A stretch of 64,000 bases of DNA from Streptomyces sp. NBC_00704 (lineage in GTDB: Bacteria; Actinomycetota; Actinomycetes; Streptomycetales; Streptomycetaceae), in contig NZ_CP109000.1 of assembly GCF_036226605.1 (NCBI RefSeq), positions 3,778,501-3,842,500 of the forward strand. Reading direction: 5' to 3'. The translations under genes were made by a program, and so were the position numbers. The notes below the pieces were generated by a model. That model was not told the DNA's origin and did not search any database. It saw only the letters and a program-made list of their open reading frames with translations. Positions 41,767 to 49,512 of the stretch are shown piece after piece; position 1 is the stretch's first letter; each line of letters opens with the position of its first letter.

Positions 41767-42605
41767 GCGGCGCCGCCGTTGTGGAAGCCGCCCAGGGGAC
41801 GCGCGTCGAAGCGGTCCCGGCCCTGGTAGAGCAGGAGGGCGGCGAGGGCCGTCACCGCCGCCGCGGCCGCCTGGCCCCCGGCCGTGAACGGGGCGAGCGT
41901 GTCGTGTGCCCGCGTCTGGTTCCCGGTGAAGACCAGCAGCGTCAGCCATCCCCCGCCGACCAGGGTCGGCGCGAGGACCGAACCCAGCCGGGCGCTCAGC
42001 GCGAGCCCCGTGGCCGTCAGGGCGAGCGCCGGCAGCAGCCAGGCCAGGGCCAGCAGCCCGTACGCCGGAAGGGCCAGCGTCGCCAGGCCGTTGCAGACCA
42101 GCCCCGCGGTGAGCACCGCCACGGTGCGGATCATCAGCAGCCGGAAGCCGTGCAGCGGGGCGACCACCGCCATCTCGTACGTCGGGTCGAGCGACGGCCC
42201 GTAGGACAGGGCGACCCCCGCGAGCGGGAGCAGCGGGGCGAGCGCGAGGAACAGCGTCGGCCGATCCGCCACGCGCACCGCCAGCACCGTCGTGACCAGC
42301 AGGAACAGCACCGAGAGCAGCCAGGAGCGACGCAGCACCGGTGTCGCGGCGAGCAGCCGCGCGGTGTGGTCGGCCACGCCGAGCCGCGTCAGCAGCCGCT
42401 CGACCGGGCCCGGCCGCGGCGCGTCCAGCTCGGCGTCCAGCCGCTCCCAGGCGGCGTCCAGGGCGACCGGGTCGACGGCTTCGGCGAGCCGGGCCCGGCA
42501 CAGGGCGCACCCGGTGAGATGGGCGTCGGCGGACCACAGCAGGGGTGGTGCCAGCTCACCCTGCGCGTAGGCGCGCAGGTCGTCCTCCGCCACGTGCCAC
42601 GTCAT
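41763..42605 (-). CDS. Zinc-finger anti-sigma-like membrane protein
   Basis: A 280-residue protein starting with an anti-sigma zinc-binding motif (HVAEDDLRAYAQGEL, then HLTGCALCRARL with HxxxCxxC) and continuing into about six membrane helices (WLLSVLFLLVTTVLAV, LALAPLLPLAGVALSYG, LLALAWLLPALALTATGLAL and others). It likely binds and inhibits the ECF sigma factor encoded upstream. ATG 42605 has GGGAGG about eight bases upstream and overlaps the stop of a 24-codon ORF. Its stop overlaps the ATPase ATG. Confidence 0.85.
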   Translation of the reverse strand: MTWHVAEDDLRAYAQGELAPPLLWSADAHLTGCALCRARLAEAVDPVALDAAWERLDAELDAPRPGPVERLLTRLGVADHTARLLAATPVLRRSWLLSVLFLLVTTVLAVRVADRPTLFLALAPLLPLAGVALSYGPSLDPTYEMAVVAPLHGFRLLMIRTVAVLTAGLVCNGLATLALPAYGLLALAWLLPALALTATGLALSARLGSVLAPTLVGGGWLTLLVFTGNQTRAHDTLAPFTAGGQAAAAAVTALAALLLYQGRDRFDARPLGGFHNGGAA

Positions 42606-42676
42606 GCCATGACCTCCCTCGACCGCTCGTCGCCCACGCGGACGCGCAGACCCGCTCCGCACACGTACCGCCTCAT
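42602..42676 (-). CDS. 24-codon ORF bridging sigma and anti-sigma genes
   Basis: Starts at ATG 42676, overlapping the sigma-factor stop (ATGA), and ends at TGA 42602-42604, overlapping the anti-sigma ATG (ATGA). It encodes MRRYVCGAGLRVRVGD plus ERSREVMA, a basic peptide with one Cys. The overlap at both ends makes a chain of coupled initiation from sigma factor to anti-sigma. It could be a translational relay that fixes their ratio, or a coincidence. Codon usage is GC-rich like its neighbours. No known family. Confidence 0.4.
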   Translation of the reverse strand: MRRYVCGAGLRVRVGDERSREVMA

Positions 42677-43221
42677 GCCAGCGCCTCCCGCAGTTGCTTG
42701 CGGGCACGCAGGGCCCGCGTCTTGACGGTGCCGGGCGGGATGCCGAGCAGCACGGCCGCCTCCCGGGTGGTGAGCCCGTCGATGACGGTGGCCTGGAGAA
42801 CGGCACGCAGCTCCGGCGAGAGGCGGGTGAGGGCCCCGGCGAGATCACCGTGCTCGACTCCCGCGAGCACGCGTTCCTCCGCCGAGGCCTCGTCGCGATG
42901 GCGCAGCCGGGCCAGCGTCTGCCGCAGCCGGCCACGCGCCCCGTCCCCGCGCACGGCGTCCACCAGACGACGCGAGGCGATGCGCCACAGCCAGCCGGCC
43001 GCGTCGGAGGAGCCCTGCTCACGGTGGCGGGCCGTGCCGCGCCACACGGCGAGGAACGTCTCCTGGACGACGTCGTCGACTATCGCCGCGTCGGCGCACC
43101 GGCCGCGCATGCGCGCGGTCAGCCATGGGGCGTACCGCCGGTACAGCTCCTCGAAGGCATGACGGTCCCGGTCCGCCGCGATGGCCCGCAGCAGCTCCCC
43201 GTCGCTTCTCGTTTCGCTCAC
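42673..43221 (-). CDS. ECF-family RNA polymerase sigma factor
   Basis: A 182-residue ECF sigma factor: region 2 (AFEELYRRYAPWLTARMRG, DDVVQETFLAVWRG) and region 4 (LSPELRAVLQATVIDGLTTREAAVLLGIPPGTVKTRALRARKQLREAL). GTG 43221 has GAGGAG upstream at short spacing. It heads an operon with an anti-sigma membrane protein, an ABC ATPase and two membrane components, so it probably controls its own operon and perhaps detoxification or envelope functions. Autoregulatory promoter motifs were not identified with confidence. Confidence 0.93.
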   Translation of the reverse strand: MSETRSDGELLRAIAADRDRHAFEELYRRYAPWLTARMRGRCADAAIVDDVVQETFLAVWRGTARHREQGSSDAAGWLWRIASRRLVDAVRGDGARGRLRQTLARLRHRDEASAEERVLAGVEHGDLAGALTRLSPELRAVLQATVIDGLTTREAAVLLGIPPGTVKTRALRARKQLREALA

Positions 43222-43317
43222 ATCTCCTCATCGGACGAGCCCCGCCGCTCGGTTCACACTTCCGCCCACGATCTTTTCCGACCGGCCGCCCCGCCCCCCT
43301 CTCCGCACCCCGCGCTC

Positions 43318-43377
43318 CCGGTTTTCCGCACCCTCCGCGCCCGGTTTTCCGCACCCTCCGCGCCCGGTTTTCCGCAC
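43318..43377. repeat. 23-bp direct repeats
   Basis: Two identical copies of CCGGTTTTCCGCACCCTCCG plus CGC (43318-43340, 43341-43363) and a partial third (43364-43377), about 100 bp upstream of the sigma gene. Each has GGTTTTCC, unusually T-rich here; possible activator sites or a simple duplication. Confidence 0.7.
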
Positions 43378-43550
43378 GCCCGCACCCTGCTTTCCGCACG
43401 CGCCACCGCATCCGGCCGGGCCTCGACCTCCCCACCCCGCCCCCAGGCCAGTCCTCGCCTCACCCGCCGTCCGACCCCCCAGGCCCCGTCCGTCCGCCCC
43501 CGTCCGCCCCCGGGGAGCCGCCCCCCGATATCCCGCACGCCATGTCTGCG

Positions 43551-43563
43551 TAACCGTCGGTTA
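43551..43563. promoter_or_regulatory. TAACCGTCGGTTA palindrome upstream of ppk
   Basis: A perfect 6-bp-arm palindrome around T, 150 bp before the ppk ATG, extended by GTCT on the left and AGAC on the right with a small asymmetry. A candidate operator for an unidentified regulator. Confidence 0.4.
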
Positions 43564-43713
43564 AGACGGCCTTGCGAGGCTCGCCGGATGAAGCCCGCCG
43601 TGCCCGAGCCTTCGCCGCCTCCCGGGGGAATCGAGCCCTCCGCAGGTTCCCCCGCGATCCCGCCCGCACGTTCCGACGCGCCTGTCTCGCTCTCAGCGCG
43701 GAAGAATGGGTAC

Positions 43714-45945
43714 ATGAGCCAGTCAGACACCCAGGCCGAGGTCCAGCACGCGCAGCCCTCCGTGGGCTCGATCGCCGCGCACCGCCCGCACACCGTGGCT
43801 GCCGTCGTCTCCGATCTGGAGCCCGACATCGATGCCGACCTCGACACCTACGAGGAGGCTCCCTACGACGGACCCCAGCTCCCGCAGGGCCGTTTCCTCG
43901 ACCGGGAACGCAGCTGGCTCGCGTTCAACGAGCGCGTCCTGGAACTCGCCGAGGACCCGGACACGCCTCTCCTGGAGCGGGCGAACTTCCTGGCGATCTT
44001 CGCCAGCAACCTGGACGAGTTCTTCATGGTCCGGGTGGCGGGACTGAAGCGCCGCATAGCCACCGGCGTCGCCACCCGCTCCGCGTCCGGCCTCCAGCCC
44101 CGCGAGGTGCTGGAGATGATCTGGGCGCGCTCGCGCGAGCTCATGGCCCGGCACGCCGCGACCTACCACGAGGACATCGCCCCCGCACTCGCGGAGGAGG
44201 GCATCCACCTGGTCCGCTGGAGCGAGCTGACGGAGAAGGAGCAGGCGCGCCTGTTCACCCTCTTCCGGCACCAGATCTTCCCGGTCCTGACCCCCCTCGC
44301 CGTCGACCCCGCGCACCCCTTCCCGTACATCTCGGGTCTCTCGCTGAACCTCGCGGTCGTCGTGCGCAACCCGGTCAGCGGTCACCGGCACTTCGCGCGG
44401 GTCAAGGTGCCGCCGCTGCTGTCCCGCTTCCTGGAGAGCTCCCCGGGCCGCTACGTCCCCATCGAGGACGTCATCGGCGCCCACCTGGAGGAGCTGTTCC
44501 CGGGCATGGAGGTGCTGGAGCACCACGCCTTCCGGCTCACCCGCAACGAGGACCTGGAGGTCGAGGAGGACGACGCCGAGAACCTGCTCCAGGCCCTGGA
44601 GAAGGAGCTGATGCGGCGCCGCTTCGGGCCGCCGGTGCGCCTGGAGGTCGAGGAGTCCATCGACCGCGAGGTCCTCGACCTGCTGGTGCGCGAGCTGAAG
44701 GTCTCCGAGGCGGAGGTCTACCCGCTGCCGGGCCCGCTCGACCTCACCGGCCTCTTCCGCATCCACGGCCTCGACCGGCCCGAGCTGAAGTACAAGAAGT
44801 TCATCGCCGGCACCCACCGCGACCTCGCCGAGGTCGAGTCGGCGTCCCCGCCGGACATCTTCGCGGCCCTGCGCAGCCGGGACGTCCTGCTGCACCACCC
44901 CTACGACTCGTTCTCGACGTCCGTCCAGGCGTTCCTGGAGCAGGCGGCCGGCGACCCGGACGTCCTGGCCATCAAGCAGACGCTGTACCGAACCTCGGGC
45001 GACTCGCCGATAGTGGACGCGCTCATCGAGGCCGCCGAGACCGGCAAGCAGGTCCTCGTCCTGGTCGAGATCAAGGCCCGGTTCGACGAGCACGCCAACA
45101 TCAAGTGGGCGCGCAAACTGGAGGAGGCCGGCTGCCACGTCGTCTACGGCCTCGTCGGTCTGAAGACGCACTGCAAGCTGTCGCTGGTGGTCCGCCAGGA
45201 GGGTGACACGCTGCGGCGCTACTGCCACGTCGGCACCGGCAACTACCACCCGAAGACGGCCCGGCTCTACGAGGACCTCGGTCTGCTCACCGCCGACCCG
45301 CAGGTCGGCGCGGACCTCTCCGACCTCTTCAACCGGCTCTCCGGCTACTCCCGCCGCGAGACCTACCGCCGCCTCCTCGTCGCACCCAAGTCGCTGCGCG
45401 ACGGCCTGATCTCGCGCGTCGACAAGGAGATCCAGCACCACCGCGCGGGACGGCCGGCGCATGTGCGCATCAAGGTCAACTCGATCGTCGACGAGGCCCT
45501 CATCGACTCCCTGTACCGGGCGTCGCAGGCGGGCGTGCCGGTCGACGTCTGGGTGCGCGGGATCTGCGCGGTGCGCCCAGGCGTTCCCGGCCTGTCGGAC
45601 AACATCCGGGTCCGCTCCATCCTCGGCCGCTTCCTGGAGCACTCCCGGGTCTTCGGTTTCGGCAACGGCGGGGAGCCCGAGGTGTGGATCGGCAGCGCCG
45701 ACATGATGCACCGCAACCTCGACCGCCGTATCGAGGCCCTGGTCAGGGTCACCGACCCGGGCCACCGGGCGTCGCTGAACCGGCTGCTGGAGACCGGCAT
45801 GTCCGACGGCACCGCCTCCTGGCACCTCGGCCCGGACGGCGAATGGACCCGGCACTCGACCGACGCGGACGGCAGCCCCCTGCGCAACGTCCAGGAGATG
45901 CTCATAGACGCCCGGAGGCGCCGGCGTGGCCCAGCGACACCCTGA
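43714..45945 (+). CDS. ppk: Polyphosphate kinase 1
   Basis: A 743-residue PPK1, which reversibly transfers the ATP gamma-phosphate to polyphosphate. Features: RFLDRERSWLAFNERVLELAED (N domain), HHPYDSFSTSVQAFL, catalytic His in RRYCHVGTGNYHPKTARLYED, and a second conserved His in EHSRVFGFGNGG. Length and all PPK motifs are intact. The first ~60 residues are a variable acidic extension. ATG 43714 was chosen as the start of this conserved extension. It is followed, with a 20-bp overlap, by a CHAD gene and then a Nudix gene: a polyphosphate operon. Confidence 0.96.
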   Translation: MSQSDTQAEVQHAQPSVGSIAAHRPHTVAAVVSDLEPDIDADLDTYEEAPYDGPQLPQGRFLDRERSWLAFNERVLELAEDPDTPLLERANFLAIFASNLDEFFMVRVAGLKRRIATGVATRSASGLQPREVLEMIWARSRELMARHAATYHEDIAPALAEEGIHLVRWSELTEKEQARLFTLFRHQIFPVLTPLAVDPAHPFPYISGLSLNLAVVVRNPVSGHRHFARVKVPPLLSRFLESSPGRYVPIEDVIGAHLEELFPGMEVLEHHAFRLTRNEDLEVEEDDAENLLQALEKELMRRRFGPPVRLEVEESIDREVLDLLVRELKVSEAEVYPLPGPLDLTGLFRIHGLDRPELKYKKFIAGTHRDLAEVESASPPDIFAALRSRDVLLHHPYDSFSTSVQAFLEQAAGDPDVLAIKQTLYRTSGDSPIVDALIEAAETGKQVLVLVEIKARFDEHANIKWARKLEEAGCHVVYGLVGLKTHCKLSLVVRQEGDTLRRYCHVGTGNYHPKTARLYEDLGLLTADPQVGADLSDLFNRLSGYSRRETYRRLLVAPKSLRDGLISRVDKEIQHHRAGRPAHVRIKVNSIVDEALIDSLYRASQAGVPVDVWVRGICAVRPGVPGLSDNIRVRSILGRFLEHSRVFGFGNGGEPEVWIGSADMMHRNLDRRIEALVRVTDPGHRASLNRLLETGMSDGTASWHLGPDGEWTRHSTDADGSPLRNVQEMLIDARRRRRGPATP

Positions 45946-47350
45946 CCTGACCGGCCCCGCGGCCGGGCCCGCGACGACGGGGGACGTCCTCGCGGGCTAC
46001 CTCCGGGCCCAGGCCACGGAGTTCCTCCGCGCGCTGCGCCTGCACCGGGAGGCGGGAAGCGCCGCGTCGCACGGCCCGTCGCACGCGCGCGCGTGGGACC
46101 CCGGCGCCGGCCGGGCGCACCCGCGCGCGCGGGACGCCGGCCCGGCCGGCGGACCGCCCCCGGACCGGGTGGACGCCGTGCGCGCCCTGCGCCGTTCGGC
46201 CCGCCGCATCACCGGCGCCCTGCACACCTTCCGCCCTCTCCTCGACCCCGAGTGGGCGGAGGAGATCCGGACCGAACTGGTCTGGCTGTCGGACACGCTG
46301 GCACTGGAGCAGGCGTACGGGGCCCGCTTGGAGCGGCTGCTGCTGGCACTGAACCGGCTGTCGGGCACGGCCCCCGAGCCTTCCCCCGCGCCTTCCCCCA
46401 CGGCTCCGACCGCGCCACCCTCCCCGCCGCCGTTCGCGCCTCCTTCCTCACCTCCGGTCGGGCCTCCCCATGCGCCTCCCTCCGCGCCCGCGAGCGCGCC
46501 GCCTTCCGCGCAGACGCCGCCCCCGGCCATGACGACCCGCGGCACGCCCGCCCACCTGCCGGTACCCGTACCGGCGCCGGCATCCGCACCAGCACCAGCA
46601 CCAGCACCAGCACCAGCCTTCGTACCCGCCCAGGAACCGGCGAGCGGTGCGCCCGGCCGGACGGCGGGCGCCGGCGGCCGTGCCGGGGCCCGTTCGGCCG
46701 CCCAGGCCCGCGGCAGCGGCAACCTCGCCGCGGGCCCGGCGAAGGCGGGCGCCCTCCTGGACCGTCAGCTCACCCTCGCCCGCGCCCGGGCCCACTCCGC
46801 CGCGCTCCAGGCCCTCGGCTCCGCCCGCTTCCACGCCGTCGCCGACAAGGTCGCCGTCCTCGCCAGCGAGGTCCCCCTCGCACCGGCCGCCCACACCACC
46901 GACCTGCGGCTCCTGGCGCTGGCGGCGGAGGAACGTCTCGCCGACGCGGTCGCCGCGCTGCCGCTCATCACCGCGGGCAGCCCGTACAACGCGGAGGCCC
47001 TGGTCCAGGGCCTCTCCGCGGACCCGTCCCCGCACCCGCAGGACGCGCCCTGGCACCAGGTCCGCCTGCTCCTGCGGCTGCACCGGTACGCCTGCGAGGC
47101 CGTCCACGGAGCCGGCGCCCCCCTGGACGTCCGGCTGCTCACCGCGGGCCAGGCCCTCGACCGGCACCGCGACGCGTCGGAGGCGGCGTCGGCCGCGGCC
47201 CGGGCGGCCCGCACCCCGCGGATCGCCCCCGCGACGGCGTACGCGCTCGGCGTGCTCCACGCCGACCAGCGCCACGAGGTGGAGGCGGCGCGGTACGCCT
47301 TCCAGCGGACGTGGCGGAAGCAGATCGCCGGCGCCGCCGGCACACCCTGA
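45926..47350 (+). CDS. CHAD-domain (polyphosphate-associated) protein
   Basis: A 474-residue protein with a CHAD helical domain, whose basic residues bind polyphosphate. The two halves (VLAGYLRAQATEFLRALRLHR and VDAVRALRRSARRITGALHTFRPLL; then LARARAHSAALQALGSARFHAVADKVA and HQVRLLLRLHRYACEAV) are separated by a Pro/Ala-rich low-complexity insert at about residues 147-250. GTG 45926 overlaps the ppk 3' end by 20 bases. CHAD genes next to ppk suggest targeting of proteins to polyphosphate granules. Confidence 0.88.
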   Translation: MAQRHPDLTGPAAGPATTGDVLAGYLRAQATEFLRALRLHREAGSAASHGPSHARAWDPGAGRAHPRARDAGPAGGPPPDRVDAVRALRRSARRITGALHTFRPLLDPEWAEEIRTELVWLSDTLALEQAYGARLERLLLALNRLSGTAPEPSPAPSPTAPTAPPSPPPFAPPSSPPVGPPHAPPSAPASAPPSAQTPPPAMTTRGTPAHLPVPVPAPASAPAPAPAPAPAFVPAQEPASGAPGRTAGAGGRAGARSAAQARGSGNLAAGPAKAGALLDRQLTLARARAHSAALQALGSARFHAVADKVAVLASEVPLAPAAHTTDLRLLALAAEERLADAVAALPLITAGSPYNAEALVQGLSADPSPHPQDAPWHQVRLLLRLHRYACEAVHGAGAPLDVRLLTAGQALDRHRDASEAASAAARAARTPRIAPATAYALGVLHADQRHEVEAARYAFQRTWRKQIAGAAGTP

Positions 47351-47372
47351 CCGGACGGGCGGTGAGAACGAG

Positions 47373-47807
47373 ATGAGCACTGCGGGAAACCCCGACGAGG
47401 ACGCCGTCGTCCACGCGGCCGGGTGTGTGCTGTGGCGACGGTCCCCGGTGGACGCCACGCTCGAGGTGTGTCTCGTGCACCGTCCCAAGTACGACGACTG
47501 GTCGCACCCCAAGGGCAAGCTGAAACGTGGTGAGGACGCCCTCGCGGGCGCCTTGCGCGAGGTCGAGGAGGAGACGGGCCACCGAGCCGTCCCCGGCGCG
47601 CCCCTGCCGACCGTCGAGTACGAGGCGAACGGCCGGCCCAAGGAGGTCCGCTACTGGGCCGCCGAAGCCGTCGCGGGGACGTTCACCCCGAACGACGAGG
47701 TGGACCGCCTCCTCTGGTTGTCCCCGCCCGCCGCCCGCGACCGCCTCACCCAGCCGAGGGACCGATACCTCCTGGACGCCCTGCTGCACGTCCTGCACCC
47801 GGCCTGA
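47373..47807 (+). CDS. Nudix hydrolase
   Basis: A 144-residue Nudix protein with a complete Nudix box, GKLKRGEDALAGALREVEEE followed by TG. Residues VVHAAGCVLWRR open the fold. Actinobacterial relatives often have an additional histidine-phosphatase domain; this one is Nudix only. It could hydrolyse oxidised nucleotides or diadenosine/inositol polyphosphates; its place after ppk and CHAD suggests phosphate metabolism. ATG 47373 lies 22 bp after the CHAD stop. Confidence 0.92.
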   Translation: MSTAGNPDEDAVVHAAGCVLWRRSPVDATLEVCLVHRPKYDDWSHPKGKLKRGEDALAGALREVEEETGHRAVPGAPLPTVEYEANGRPKEVRYWAAEAVAGTFTPNDEVDRLLWLSPPAARDRLTQPRDRYLLDALLHVLHPA

Positions 47808-48242
47808 CGGCCGCCGAGGCCGCCCGGGCCGCCGCTCCCCCACGCACCCCAGGTCCGCCGCACCCCAGGTCCACCGAGGCCGCGGGCTCCCCCCTCCCCT
47901 CCCCCCGGTCCGCCGACGACGCAGGCTCCCCATGTCCTCGGCGTGCGCGCGTTTCCGTGCCCCAGGGCCTGCCGGGCCTGCCGGGCCTGCCGTCCCGCCC
48001 GCCGCTCGCCCTGCTCAACCGGACCGACGGGCCCTAACCGCACCGTCCCCAGGGATTCACCCGCCGTTCATTCGTGCCCGTGAGCGCCTTCACCTGATCT
48101 GCCTAATTTCGGCCTTACGCGGTGCGGCTCGCGACCAAGCGGCACGCAACAGCAGCAATGGCAGCACTCGCACCACCCGAACTTCGCACACTCCGCACGC
48201 CGCCGGATTCAGGACGGCGGCTCCTGGAAGGACCTTCCCCAA
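47808..48242. other. Intergenic region upstream of pstS
   Basis: 435 bp containing the PHO box and promoter of pstS (48055-48109), then a leader of about 130 bases. The upstream part (47808-48050) is C-rich with no gene I can support. Confidence 0.7.
48055..48109 (+). promoter_or_regulatory. PHO box and promoter of pstS
   Basis: 11-bp direct-repeat units of the PhoP type: ATTCACCCGCC, GTTCATTCGTG, CCCGTGAGCGC (weak) and CTTCACCTGAT at 48055-48098. TAATTT (48104-48109) is a good -10. This matches the known PhoP-dependent activation of pstS in Streptomyces. Confidence 0.8.
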
Positions 48243-49376
48243 GTGAAGCTTCAGCGCATGAACCGGCGGGCTCTCTCCCTCGGTGCTCTCGCCGTCTCCG
48301 GCGCCCTGGCCCTCACGGCGTGCGGCTCCGACGACACCGGCTCCCGGTCGAACAGCGGCGGCGACTCCTCCGCGACCGCGGCCGCCGGGTCCGTCAAGTG
48401 CGACGACGCCAAGGGCCAGCTCCTCGCGGACGGCTCCTCCGCGCAGAAGAACGCGATCGACGCCTGGGTGAAGAACTTCACCCAGGCCTGCCCCGGCGTC
48501 CAGGTCAACTACAAGGGCTCCGGCTCCGGCGCGGGCGTCACCGCGTTCACGCAGGGCCAGGTCGCCTTCGCCGGCTCGGACTCCGCGCTCAAGCCCGACG
48601 CCGTCGCCGCCTCCAAGTCGGTGTGCAAGGGCGGCCAGGGCATCGACCTGCCGATGGTGGCCGGCCCGATCGCCGTCGCCTACAACGTCTCCGGCGTGGA
48701 CGGCCTCGTCCTCGACGCCGCGACGATCGCCAAGATCTTCGACGGCAAAATCACCGACTGGAACGACGCCGCGATCGCCAAGCTCAACCCGGGCGCGAAG
48801 CTTCCCGACCTGAAGATCCAGCCGTACCACCGCTCCGACGAGTCGGGCACGACGGACAACTTCACCAAGTACCTGATCGCCGCCGCCCCGAACGACTGGA
48901 AGTACTCCGGCGGCAAGGCCTGGCAGGCCAAGGGCGGCCAGGCCGCGGCCGGCTCCTCCGGCGTCGCCCAGGGCGTGAAGCAGACCAACGGCGCGATCGG
49001 CTACATGGAGCTGTCCTACGCCAAGGACGGTCTGGGCACGGTCGCCGTCGCCACGGGCGCCGCCGCGCCGGTCAAGCCCTCCTCCGACGGCGCCACCAAG
49101 GCCGTCGCCGCCGCGAAGATCGTCGGCACGGGCAGCGACCTGTCGCTGAAGCTGGACTACACCACCAAGGCCGACGGTGCCTACCCGCTCACCCTGGTCA
49201 CGTACGAGATCGTCTGCGACAAGGGCAACAAGGCCGACACCCTGCCCGCGACCAAGGCGTTCCTGCGCTACATCGCCGGCGCCGAGGGTCAGGGCATCCT
49301 CTCGGGCATCGACTACGCGCCGATCCCCGACACCGTCATCTCCAAGGTCCGCACCACCATCGAGGGCCTGAGCTGA
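48243..49376 (+). CDS. pstS: Phosphate-binding lipoprotein PstS
   Basis: A 377-residue periplasmic-type phosphate-binding protein: lipoprotein signal with LSLGALAVSGALALTACGS (lipid-attached Cys near 27), phosphate-binding motifs KGSGSGAGVTAFTQG and RSDESGTTDNF, and a C-terminal AFLRYIAGAEGQ. It captures phosphate outside the membrane for PstCAB. GTG 48243 with AAGGA 11 bases upstream is used; ATG 48258 is a later alternative that still leaves a signal peptide. A PHO box lies upstream and a long hairpin follows the gene. Confidence 0.96.
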   Translation: MKLQRMNRRALSLGALAVSGALALTACGSDDTGSRSNSGGDSSATAAAGSVKCDDAKGQLLADGSSAQKNAIDAWVKNFTQACPGVQVNYKGSGSGAGVTAFTQGQVAFAGSDSALKPDAVAASKSVCKGGQGIDLPMVAGPIAVAYNVSGVDGLVLDAATIAKIFDGKITDWNDAAIAKLNPGAKLPDLKIQPYHRSDESGTTDNFTKYLIAAAPNDWKYSGGKAWQAKGGQAAAGSSGVAQGVKQTNGAIGYMELSYAKDGLGTVAVATGAAAPVKPSSDGATKAVAAAKIVGTGSDLSLKLDYTTKADGAYPLTLVTYEIVCDKGNKADTLPATKAFLRYIAGAEGQGILSGIDYAPIPDTVISKVRTTIEGLS

Positions 49377-49382
49377 TCCGAA

Positions 49383-49422
49383 GGGTGCGGTCCGGCCGGG
49401 GGACCCGGCGCGGACCGCACCC
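49383..49422 (+). terminator. Long hairpin between pstS and pstC
   Basis: GGGTGCGGTCCG pairs perfectly with CGGACCGCACCC (49411-49422), and inner GCCGGG pairs with CCCGGC (49404-49409) around a GGA loop, giving about 18 bp with one bulge. It probably terminates or stabilises the pstS transcript so that pstS exceeds pstCAB. Confidence 0.8.
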
Positions 49423-49512
49423 GTCCGGTGCACCGCCGCCAGGGGCCACGCGCGATCCGGCCCCACCCGAGCCGCCCACACCCGCCGGCGGCTCCGCAGA
49501 CCGGAGATCCCC

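Larger units (their letters stand above)
43222..43713. other. Intergenic region, sigma factor to ppk
   Basis: 492 bp. It holds 23-bp direct repeats (43318-43377) and a TAACCG-T-CGGTTA palindrome (43551-43563). No PHO box was recognised. Pro/Arg-rich frames on both strands look like composition artefacts. Confidence 0.55.

Noticed and set aside
43222..43713. Pro/Arg-rich open frames upstream of ppk on both strands
   Set aside because: They are explained by C-rich repeats; none has a start with a ribosome site or a protein-like pattern.
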